Shown piece by piece: positions 1 to 4,921 of a stretch of DNA of 8,459 nucleotides. Location of the stretch: the NCBI GenBank assembly GCA_964523945.1, contig CAZGBU010000088.1:1-8459 (forward strand), written 5' to 3'. Made by a program: the position numbers and the translations under genes. This stretch comes from CAKTOF01 sp964523945. Its GTDB lineage: Bacteria; Bacillota; Clostridia; Oscillospirales; Oscillospiraceae. The notes beneath the pieces were generated by a model, which searched no databases, was not told the DNA's origin, and was given only the letters and a program-made list of their open reading frames with translations. Position 1 is the first letter of the stretch. Every line of letters begins with the position of its first letter.

Positions 1-2
1 TC

Positions 3-41
3 CGTTACGACTGCCTCGGCGAGTACAGCTCGATCAGCTGA
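3..41 (+). CDS. Possible C-terminal end of an unknown gene facing the prophage operon
   Basis: The first bases read in frame 3 as RYDCLGEYSSIS followed by TGA at 39-41. The codons look ordinary, and the stop lies about 25 bases before the strong hairpin at 67-100, which is where a terminator would sit. This suggests the end of a plus-strand gene converging on the minus-strand operon, perhaps a host gene beside the element. Only 12 residues are visible, so the protein cannot be named and the reading frame itself is uncertain. Confidence 0.3.
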   Translation, partial: RYDCLGEYSSIS

Positions 42-66
42 CCCGGGCGATCTCACAGAGAAACAG

Positions 67-100
67 ACGGCGGCCGGCCCCATTCGGGGCCGGCCGCCGT
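67..100. terminator. Strong GC-rich hairpin, possible bidirectional terminator (repeat copy 1)
   Basis: The left arm 67-81 (ACGGCGGCCGGCCCC) pairs perfectly with 86-100 over 15 base pairs around an ATTC loop. It lies 25 bases past the putative plus-strand stop at 41 and at the far end of the minus-strand unit, so it could end transcripts from both sides. No long T tract follows on either strand (only a CTGTTTCTCT stretch on the minus strand), so intrinsic termination is plausible but unproven. The sequence 71-102 recurs exactly at 461-492. Confidence 0.5.
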
Positions 101-102
101 TG
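71..102. repeat. 32-base palindromic repeat, copy 1
   Basis: Positions 71-102 are identical to 461-492, with start points 390 bases apart. The repeat contains an inverted repeat with an ATTC loop and ends in CCGCCGTTG. Identity stops abruptly at both edges (G70 against A460, A103 against T493), which suggests a discrete unit rather than a long duplication. Confidence 0.85.
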
Positions 103-171
103 ACGGTCAAAAAGGCAAACCCTGCGCAGGAAGCAGAAATTCTCTTGCGCGCCGAAAAGCCCTCGGCAGAG

Positions 172-195
172 TTTCGCCGCCTGTGGGCGGCGAAA
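172..195. repeat. Perfect 10-bp hairpin
   Basis: The arm TTTCGCCGCC (172-181) pairs with GGCGGCGAAA (186-195) around a TGTG loop. It is one member of the hairpin series. Confidence 0.75.
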
Positions 196-208
196 TCAGA
201 TGCGATCC

Positions 209-241
209 GTTTTTTCCGGGGACATGCGCCTCGGAAAAAAC
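209..241. repeat. 13-bp hairpin with A6/T6 outer stem
   Basis: GTTTTTTCCGGGG (209-221) pairs with CCTCGGAAAAAAC (229-241), with one G-U pair and a seven-base loop ACATGCG. The T run lies in the left arm and the A run in the right, so this is not a classical plus-strand terminator. Confidence 0.75.
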
Positions 242-277
242 ACCGCTCAGCCCGCAAACGTGCGAGCCGATCGGGGA

Positions 278-304
278 CCCGTGCAAACTGCAAGTTTGCA
301 CGGG
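278..304. repeat. Perfect 12-bp hairpin with 3-base loop
   Basis: CCCGTGCAAACT (278-289) pairs with AGTTTGCACGGG (293-304) around a GCA loop. A purine-rich stretch (GAGAGGAGGGGCAAGGGAG) follows on the plus strand at 304-322 but no start codon with a coding frame uses it. Confidence 0.75.
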
Positions 305-330
305 AGAGGAGGGGCAAGGGAGTGAACACA

Positions 331-352
331 GTTTTCGCCGTCAGGCGGAAAC
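331..352. repeat. 9-bp hairpin with GTCA loop
   Basis: GTTTTCGCC (331-339) pairs with GGCGGAAAC (344-352), including one G-U pair. This is the weakest of the central hairpins. Confidence 0.6.
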
Positions 353-403
353 GGCGTTGAACGGACTTTGCCCCGACGAAGTGCGCTGCAGCGGGCTGCA
401 TCC

Positions 404-433
404 CTTCGAAAAAATGCAGGCATTTTTTCGAAG
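404..433. repeat. Perfect 13-bp hairpin with A6/T6 stem
   Basis: CTTCGAAAAAATG (404-416) pairs with CATTTTTTCGAAG (421-433) around CAGG. It directly abuts the next hairpin and shares the TCGAA element with it. Confidence 0.8.
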
Positions 434-457
434 CGTGTCGAAGTTTTTCGACACGCT
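432..457. repeat. Perfect 11-bp hairpin with GTTT loop
   Basis: AGCGTGTCGAA (432-442) pairs with TTCGACACGCT (447-457). It shares two bases with the hairpin on its left and ends three bases before the 32-base repeat copy on its right, so three stem-loops stand head to tail from 404 to 492. Confidence 0.8.
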
Positions 458-460
458 GGA

Positions 461-492
461 CGGCCGGCCCCATTCGGGGCCGGCCGCCGTTG
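461..492. repeat. 32-base palindromic repeat, copy 2 (possible terminator of the membrane gene)
   Basis: This is identical to 71-102. Here the left arm lacks one CGG triplet compared with the left arm at 67-81, so the perfect stem is 11 pairs (461-471 with 476-486) and the rest of the right arm is unpaired or bulged. It lies about 70 bases past the minus-strand stop at 561 and could terminate the membrane protein transcript, but no good T tract follows. Confidence 0.8.
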
Positions 493-524
493 TCTGTATG
501 CGCGCCGGCTTTTGCCTGTATTCG

Positions 525-559
525 CGGTGCGCGCTAAGCGCATGCAGCTTTGCGCACCG
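525..559. terminator. Hairpin just past the membrane gene stop
   Basis: CGGTGCGC (525-532) pairs with GCGCACCG (552-559) with a 19-base loop that itself contains the alternative stem GCGC-TAA-GCGC. It begins two bases beyond the minus-strand stop codon (563-561). No T tract follows on the minus strand, so a role in RNA 3' end stability is as likely as termination. Confidence 0.4.
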
Positions 560-560
560 T

Positions 561-1231
561 TCACGCCAGCGGCTGCACGCCGGCCGGAAGCGGCCGGTCG
601 TTGTCCTCAATGCGCATGCCGCGGCGCTTTTCCAGCGCGAACAGCACGACCGCCGCCGCGGCAGCCGCCGCCCGCAGCGCCAGATGCAGCCATTCCGCGC
701 CGCCCGGCCGGACCGCGCCCGCGGCCCACAGTCCCACCGGAATCGCGAGCGCCAGCAGCTGTGCGAGCATGCACACCAGCGCGGCCGTCCCGAACCGCTC
801 TGCCGCCATCTCGTGCTGATAGAGCGTCATCCGGCGCGGCGCGGCCAGCTGATAGCACACAAAAAACCCGCACGCGAGCGCCGCGGCCAGCGTGAGCAGC
901 TCGCCGGCAAATACGGCGGCCGAATCGGAAATGCGGTCTGCCACAGCAGCGTGCCGACCGACACGGCGAGGATGAGCGCTGCGAGCACGGCGTACAGCGC
1001 CTTGTACGCGCGCCACGCGCCGTCGCTCTGCCGGTAGGTGTAGAACGGCGCGGTATACAGCAGCCGGATCGCCACGCCGCCGCCCGACGCAGGCACCTGG
1101 AAGCGCTGAAAGCCCTGTGCCTTTTTGCGCTGCGGGCGCGACCGGCGGCCGACATAGTCCGCGCGGATGGTGTCGGTGATGCCCGGGTTCAGCTCCATCA
1201 TCTCCACCGTCTCCAACAGATTGGTAAACAT
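561..1231 (-). pseudogene. Four-helix membrane protein, frame broken once (possible moron)
   Basis: The start is ATG at 1231, six bases after a strong AAAGGAGG. The first frame encodes about 104 residues: a soluble arm (MFTNLLETVEMMELNPGITD onward), a basic stretch near 29-40 (RRSRPQRKKAQG), a PFYTYRQSDGAW segment and a first membrane helix near 79-97. Between about 918 and 948 the sensible reading moves to the -1 frame, which runs with three more hydrophobic segments (about 105-131, 148-172, 183-204) to TGA at 563-561. Restoring one base, for example one more G in the CGGCCG tract, gives a continuous protein of about 223 residues. I do not recognise the family. It stands where tail fibre or lysis genes are usual but looks like neither a classical holin nor an endolysin. 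It has its own promoter. The break may be an assembly error or a true inactivating mutation. Confidence 0.6.
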
Positions 1232-1237
1232 CGGGTG

Positions 1238-1245
1238 CCTCCTTT
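1238..1245 (-). promoter_or_regulatory. Strong ribosome binding site fixing the membrane protein start
   Basis: The minus strand reads AAAGGAGG six bases before ATG at 1231. The other in-frame ATG at 1270 has no such site, so 1231 is the start chosen. Confidence 0.8.
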
Positions 1246-1248
1246 CAC

Positions 1249-1263
1249 CGGAGCGTCGCTCCG
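1249..1263. promoter_or_regulatory. Small hairpin in the leader of the membrane gene
   Basis: CGGAGC (1249-1254) pairs with GCTCCG (1258-1263) around a three-base loop, ending three bases upstream of the ribosome site. It could affect mRNA stability or access to the ribosome site. No T tract follows, so it is not a convincing terminator for the tail operon. Confidence 0.4.
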
Positions 1264-1295
1264 TTGCCATGTTGATGATCTGCTTTCTGATGGAT

Positions 1296-1907
1296 TTATT
1301 TTACCATGGATGCCGCAGATTGTAAAGTATAATCGGAAGGGGCCTGCGCCGGCGGCTGATAGCACATCAGCTCGGACCAGGTCATCGTCCCGGCCTGCGC
1401 CCAGGTGAGCGCGGCAGCCTCGTCCCAGGTCAGGTAGCGCAGCGCATATTCGATCGCCAGATGGCACGGCAGAATCATCTCGATGATCTGCTGGATCCGC
1501 GCAAAATCCGGCGGCGCGCCCATCACGTCCGGGAAGCGGACGCACAGCGTGCCCGCCGTCTCCGCCGGCGCGACCGTCGCCGCGACGCCGCACGCGGCCA
1601 GACACGGCGAGAGCGCGTCCGCCGAAAAGCTCCCGCCGCCGATCCGCAGCAGCGCGGCGACCGCGGCGCGCCGCTCGTCGTTCGTGCGGCTGGCCGGCAG
1701 CACGCCGAAGAGCTTCTCATAGCGCGAGAGCCCCTCGTCTGCGGCGGTCGAGACGATCGACTCCGCCTGCGCGCTCTGCGCTTCGGCCCACAGCGCGTCG
1801 AGCGCGCCGCCGAGCGCATCCAGCTCGCCGGCGGAGAAGCTGCCGTCCGACAGGTCGTACACGCCGAGCGGGCGCAGCAGCTGCTTGAGATAGTCCGCAT
1901 AGCCCAT
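1296..1907 (-). CDS. YmfQ/XkdU-like tail protein (DUF2313 type)
   Basis: The 203-residue protein starts MGYADYLKQLLRPLGVYDL and has the usual features of the YmfQ/XkdU family that follows baseplate J in Mu- and PBSX-like phages: a helical N-terminal half with SRYEKLFG and the stretch TNDERRAAVAALLR, then a beta-rich domain (about 105-158) around LCVRFPDVMG. The C-terminus has three Thr-Trp units at an eight-residue period (Trp 161, 169, 177), an ending seen in Clostridia relatives. The ATG directly follows the baseplate J stop (TAAATG), with GGAGG in the preceding codons. The family is thought to lie at the outer baseplate and link it to fibres. The last codons hold the promoter of the next gene and have markedly lower GC. 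Confidence 0.85.
   Translation of the reverse strand: MGYADYLKQLLRPLGVYDLSDGSFSAGELDALGGALDALWAEAQSAQAESIVSTAADEGLSRYEKLFGVLPASRTNDERRAAVAALLRIGGGSFSADALSPCLAACGVAATVAPAETAGTLCVRFPDVMGAPPDFARIQQIIEMILPCHLAIEYALRYLTWDEAAALTWAQAGTMTWSELMCYQPPAQAPSDYTLQSAASMVK
1298..1326 (-). promoter_or_regulatory. Sigma-A type promoter inside the end of the ymfQ-like gene
   Basis: On the minus strand there is TTTACA (1326-1321), a 17-base spacer (1320-1304) and TAAAAT (1303-1298), each box matching the consensus at five of six positions. TGG just before the -10 box gives an extended -10 element. It lies in an AT-rich pocket unlike the surrounding GC-rich DNA. Transcription would start near 1291 and give a leader of about 60 bases for the membrane gene at 1231. 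Confidence 0.6.
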
Positions 1908-3052
1908 TTACCCCGCCTCCGTGATCGTCAGTGTGCCGAGCGTGGGGAGCTTCTGCTGCGCGGCCGCGATGTCGGCCGCCGGCGCGCTGAGCGCGTAGTT
2001 TTCTACCAGCCCTGTCTGGTAGATCAGGTTGCCGAGTACCGCGCGGTAGACCGGCTGGCCGAGGCGCGCGCCGGTGAAGTATCCCGTCAGCGCCGCCTCC
2101 ACCGCCGCCTTGGCCGCCGCAAAGCTGACGCCTGCGGCGGGACGGATCGCCGCCGTCACCGCGACCGGCTCGGCCGTCGGGGCGAGCACGCTCACATCGA
2201 CCGCGATCTCGCGCGCCGATTCGAGATCGGCCGCCACCTCGTCCAGCAGCGCCTCCTCCGGTATGCCGGCGTGCGAGGCGACCACCACGCCGACCGTGCC
2301 GATGCCGTCGATGCGCGGGATCACCTGCGCCGCGGCGACGCCCGCATGCGAGAGCGCGCGCTGCTCGTAGAACACGCGGTTCGCGCCGTTCGGCAGGCTG
2401 ACAAAGCTCGCCAGCACCCGCGTGCGGAACGTCTCGTCATCCTCGCCGTCGGTGCCGCCGGCGAAGGCGGCGGGGTTGGTGCACCCGCCGACGCCGACGG
2501 GTGGGCTGACCAGAACGGTGACGGTCCCGGCGGCGGCGTTGCCGGCTGCGCCGGCCGTCTCGGCCGCGGCGGGCGCGTCGGCATAGAGGCTGCCGGCCGG
2601 GACGGACAGGCTGTCCGTGCGCGCGGCGGGCACGGTGAAGCGGATNNNNNNNNNNNNNNNNNNNNNNNNNNNNNNNNNNNNNNNNNNNNNNNNNNNNNNN
2701 NNNNNNNNNNNNNNNNNNNNNNNNNNNNNNNNNNNNNNNNNNNNNTGCCGGCCGGGACGGACAGGCTGTCCGTGCGCGCGGCGGGCACGGTGAAGCGGAT
2801 CTGCCCGGCCGCCTTCTGCGCCGCCTTGCGCGTCAGGCCGCGCAGCGCGCCGTGCCGGTCGAGAAATTCGCCCTGCGCCGTCTGCGGGAAGTTCTGCGCC
2901 GCCGCCCAGTCGGCGTAGACGTACAGCGTCTCCAGCTCGGCCGCGGCCGCGTAGAGCCGGACGGCCAGGTCGGACAGGCTGTCCACTGCAAAGCCGGTCC
3001 GCTCGGTGAACACCGAGACCATCCCCGCATAGATTTCCTCTGCTGTTTTCAA
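1908..3052 (-). CDS. Baseplate J-like protein (gpJ/XkdT type), interrupted by a scaffold gap
   Basis: The start is TTG at 3052, six bases after GGAGGT. It overlaps the preceding stop as TTGA, and the first residues, (M)KTAEEIYAGMVSVFTERTGF, match the usual N-terminus of this family. FPQTAQGEFLDRHGALRG follows. After the gap come CTNPAAFAGGTDGEDDETFR, VLASFVSLPNGANRVFYEQR and a VxVxAP stretch, all hallmarks of baseplate J, a wedge component joining the hub to the periphery in contractile tails. The DNA next to the gap is duplicated over exactly 55 bases on both sides, in the same reading frame. Merging the copies gives a continuous 329-residue protein, which seems some 20-30 residues short after SLSVPAG by comparison with family members as I remember them. 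A small true gap is therefore possible. Confidence 0.9.
2591..2800. other. 100-N scaffold gap bounded by an exact 55-base duplication
   Basis: Positions 2591-2645 and 2746-2800 are identical for exactly 55 bases, and N fills 2646-2745. A 55-base overlap at contig ends is typical of de Bruijn graph assembly with k=55, so this is probably one locus reported twice. A real tandem repeat that blocked assembly is the alternative. Confidence 0.85.
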
Positions 3053-3392
3053 ATTGACACCTCCAGCGAATGCGTTTCGCCGCCGGCCGTCAGCCAGACG
3101 GTCAGGTCGGCGCTGCCGTCGCCGCGCGCGGCGTAGCGCACGTCCGCGACGTCCAGCCCCATCCCCTCGAGCGCCTCGGCGCAGTACTGCCGGGCGAGCG
3201 CGGCGCGTGCGGACGGCTTCTCGCCCGCAAGCGTGTGCAGCCGGCTGCCGAGCGCCGGCAGGAACGGGAACGCGCCCCCCGGCAGCGCAGGCGGAACAGC
3301 GCGCGCGCAAGCGTGGCCGCGTCGCCGTGCAGGCGGACGAAGCCGCCCGCGCCGTCCGGGACATAGTCGCCGTCAAGCAGTTTCGGTTCCAT
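3049..3392 (-). pseudogene. XkdS/gp25-like baseplate protein, frame broken at a G6 tract
   Basis: ATG at 3392 has GGAGGAGG eight bases upstream and overlaps the end of the spike gene by 20 bases. The first frame gives MEPKLLDGDYVPDGAGGF and VRLHGDAATLARALFRLRC. At the six-G run (C6 on the plus strand, 3275-3280) the sensible reading passes to the -1 frame, giving FPFLPALGSRLHTLAGEKPS and ARQYCAEALEGMGLDVADV, and ends LEVSI with TGA at 3051-3049. A seventh G would make it continuous, about 114 residues, reading RLRCRGGAFPFLPALG across the join. The short length, the position just before baseplate J and the motifs fit XkdS/DUF2634, a gp25-like wedge component. The break is most likely a homopolymer miscount or a true one-base deletion. 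Confidence 0.65.
3059..3064 (-). promoter_or_regulatory. Ribosome binding site for the TTG start of baseplate J
   Basis: GGAGGT stands six bases before TTG at 3052. It supports the rare TTG over the first downstream ATG (the M in YAGMVSVF), which would lose the conserved KTAEEIY segment. Confidence 0.75.
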
Positions 3393-3762
3393 CGCCGGCA
3401 CCTCCTCCCGTCAGCGGCTGGCCGTTGAGTGTGACCGTCCCGGTCAGATGGATCGACCCGTCGGCCGCCAGATAAATCGAAGCGCCGCCCGGTGCGTACA
3501 GATAGACCTCCCCGGCGGCCAGCGCGGGCGCGTCCGCCATCTCGCGGCCGGCGACGGCGGATACTGCCCCGGCCTGAAGCACCAGCACGCGCTCGCCGGC
3601 GGCGGGCCGCCAGCAGTAGCCGCCCGGCGCGAACAGGGCCGTGCCGCGTGTTTCGCCGTCGGTGACGACGGCCGGTGCGGCCGCGCCGATCGAGACGGTG
3701 CCGACGTCGCATCCGCCGTCTGTCCGGTGTTTCTGCGCGGCCTGCTGCGAAAGCCACATCAT
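3373..3762 (-). CDS. gpV/gp5-like baseplate spike protein
   Basis: The 129-residue protein starts at the first of two consecutive ATG codons (3762), six bases after GGAGGA, overlapping the previous stop as ATGA. An OB-fold-like part carries ALFAPGGYCWRPAAGERVLV (about 43-62), the usual spike-protein pattern of a short strand, a P..G turn and VLVL. A repetitive strand segment follows (GEVYLYAPGGASIYLA, then DGSIHLTGTVTLNG, about 84-114), like the glycine-rich beta-helix that forms the needle in gpV and gp5 proteins. The protein should form a trimeric tip under the hub. It is short compared with P2 gpV and lacks an obvious metal-binding HxH apex motif in its last residues (GGGAGDGTETA). The beta-helix reading is inferred from sequence pattern. 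Confidence 0.7.
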   Translation of the reverse strand: MMWLSQQAAQKHRTDGGCDVGTVSIGAAAPAVVTDGETRGTALFAPGGYCWRPAAGERVLVLQAGAVSAVAGREMADAPALAAGEVYLYAPGGASIYLAADGSIHLTGTVTLNGQPLTGGGAGDGTETA

Positions 3763-4322
3763 GTAATCTCCTCCCTCAGTTCGATCGTGCAGCGCACGCC
3801 GCCGCGGTCCGCGCGGCTGATGACCTCGCCCGCCCGCAGCGTGCCGTGCAGGCCGATGGACGGCAGCGACACCGCGATCCGGTCGCACGGCTCGGCCAGA
3901 AACGCGCCCGGCAGCGTGACGGTCAGGACGCGGAAATCCCGCATGGACTGTGCGATGCGCTGCGCGGCGGTATACGACCCGGCGCGNNNNNNNNNNNNNN
4001 NNNNNNNNNNNNNNNNNNNNNNNNNNNNNNNNNNNNNNNNNNNNNNNNNNNNNNNNNNNNNNNNNNNNNNNNNNNNNNNNNNNNNNCCGTCCTCGCCGAG
4101 CGTCACGGTGTATTCGTCGATCAGCCCGGTGAACACGGTGCGTCCGTCGTGCGCCGCGCAGAACGATACGGCGTCCGCGAGCGTCTCCCGGTCGCCTGCT
4201 TCACATGGAAACGACACTTCGAAGCTGTCACACGACGTTCCGTCGGTTCGAATGATGTTCCGTTCCAGCAGCGGCGGGAGCTGCCAGCGCGCGCCCGCCG
4301 CCGATGCGACATAGCCGGTCAC
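3759..4322 (-). CDS. XkdQ/gpD-like tail hub protein, middle missing in a scaffold gap
   Basis: GTG at 4322 overlaps the preceding stop as GTGA and has AGGAGGT nine bases upstream. The visible N-terminus (about 78 residues) contains CDSFEVSFPCEAGDRETL and VFTGLIDEYTVTL, the first hub domain of the XkdQ / late control D family. After the gap, SYTAAQRIAQSMRDFRVL, LTVTLPGAFLAEPCDRIAVS and a final strand-rich stretch ending CTIELREEIT form the C-terminal part. Both sides stay in one frame if the gap is taken as 100 bases. Family members usually have around 300 residues or more, so about 450 bases are probably missing. The protein should form the ring above the spike together with the LysM protein. 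Confidence 0.7.
   Translation of the reverse strand: MTGYVASAAGARWQLPPLLERNIIRTDGTSCDSFEVSFPCEAGDRETLADAVSFCAAHDGRTVFTGLIDEYTVTLGEDXXXXXXXXXXXXXXXXXXXXXXXXXXXXXXXXXXRAGSYTAAQRIAQSMRDFRVLTVTLPGAFLAEPCDRIAVSLPSIGLHGTLRAGEVISRADRGGVRCTIELREEIT
3987..4086. other. 100-N scaffold gap inside the hub gene
   Basis: It is a run of exactly 100 N. Unlike the gap at 2646 there is no shared sequence at its edges, so real sequence is missing here, by family length perhaps 450 bases. Confidence 0.95.
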
Positions 4323-4909
4323 TGCACGCGCACCTCCTGTCCGACGTAGATCAGGTTCGGATTGGCGATCCACGGGTTGAGCGCGACCAGCTCGGCCACG
4401 GTTTTGCCATAGGCGATGCCGATGTCCCAGAGCGTGTCGCCGCGCACGACGGTGTGATAGCGCGCGCCGCCATCCGCCGCGTCCGTGCCGGCGCTGCCGC
4501 TGTCCGCGCCGCCGCTCCCGGTGCTGCCGCCGGTCGGGACGGCGGTCAGCCCCGCGGCCGACCCGCTCCCCTCGCGGAACGCGAACGAATACGCGACAAA
4601 GTTCTCCAGCGGCTCCTGCGTCAGCGCAAGCGCCGTAAAATATGCCGATGCGCACTGCCACACCGGATGGATGAGCAGCCCGGGCCCGCCGCGGTCAAAC
4701 TCGCGCGCAAGCGCGCGGAACGTGTCGTACGCATCCGGGCCGAAGAAGACGCCCTCGCCGGTCATCTCCCGGCTTGTGCGTCCGAGGTCCTGAACCGTGT
4801 ACAGCCCCATCGGCGCTTTCAGCACCGCCGTCTCGCGCACGAAGCGGATGTCGTAGCGGCTGGGGTTGTTCGGCCAGATAAAGCTGCGGAATCGCATTGC
4901 GGTCAGCAT
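4319..4909 (-). CDS. LysM-domain tail hub protein (XkdP-like)
   Basis: ATG at 4909 lies seven bases after GGAGGG; a TTG at 4915 is too close to that site. The 196-residue protein has an N-terminal domain (about 1-113) with FIWPNNPSRYDIRF, the FxWPxNPxxY pattern typical of XkdP-type proteins, then VQDLGRTSREMTGEGVFFG and a LLIHPVWQCASAYF segment. A Gly/Ser/Ala-rich linker (about 114-150) leads to one LysM domain (about 151-196: YHTVVRGDTLWDIGIAYGKT, then ALNPWIANPNLIYVGQEV). LysM binds N-acetylglucosamine polymers such as peptidoglycan; in tails it may hold the hub or touch the wall during injection. The gene normally sits between the tape measure and XkdQ-like genes, as it would here. Confidence 0.87.
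   Translation of the reverse strand: MLTAMRFRSFIWPNNPSRYDIRFVRETAVLKAPMGLYTVQDLGRTSREMTGEGVFFGPDAYDTFRALAREFDRGGPGLLIHPVWQCASAYFTALALTQEPLENFVAYSFAFREGSGSAAGLTAVPTGGSTGSGGADSGSAGTDAADGGARYHTVVRGDTLWDIGIAYGKTVAELVALNPWIANPNLIYVGQEVRVQ
4332..4338 (-). promoter_or_regulatory. Ribosome binding site for the GTG start of the hub gene
   Basis: AGGAGGT on the minus strand lies nine bases before GTG at 4322, inside the last codons of the LysM gene. It decides the GTG start. Confidence 0.7.
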
Positions 4910-4921
4910 CCGCAATCCCTC

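Larger units (their letters stand above)
42..560. other. Gene-free, hairpin-rich intergenic region
   Basis: No convincing gene lies between the putative plus-strand stop at 41 and the minus-strand stop at 561. The short open frames here have skewed arginine-rich or cysteine-rich compositions and no ribosome site. The space is filled by at least eight inverted repeats with stems of 8 to 15 pairs, listed separately, several directly abutting. It contains AT-rich stems (runs of six A or T) next to very GC-rich ones. No tRNA or known RNA family was recognised. Confidence 0.7.

Noticed and set aside
107..301. Cysteine- and histidine-bearing minus-strand frame, possible small peptide
   Set aside because: No ribosome site, and the sequence is explained by the inverted repeats it covers.
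100..360. Small basic plus-strand open frame in the hairpin region
   Set aside because: It runs through several perfect hairpins, has an Arg/Lys-rich low-quality sequence and no ribosome site before its start.
71..492. Prophage attachment site pair (direct repeat)
   Set aside because: The repeat is a GC palindrome of terminator type, both copies lie on the same side of the phage genes, and no integrase is in view.
66..495. CRISPR array
   Set aside because: The hairpins differ in sequence and spacing; only one 32-base unit recurs, and only twice, 390 bases apart.
607..1155. Alternative 182-codon minus-strand frame over the membrane gene
   Set aside because: Arg/Gly/Cys-rich and without hydrophobic helices; it is the third frame of the same DNA.
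1249..1263. Intrinsic terminator of the tail operon
   Set aside because: The stem is only six pairs, lacks a T tract, and lies between a promoter and the ribosome site of the next gene.
1461..2918. Long plus-strand open frame (485 codons, crossing the gap) opposite the YmfQ-like and baseplate J genes
   Set aside because: Arg/Ala-rich composition with no recognisable domain, passes through N, has no ribosome site, and lies opposite genes with clear families. It is a by-product of GC-rich DNA.
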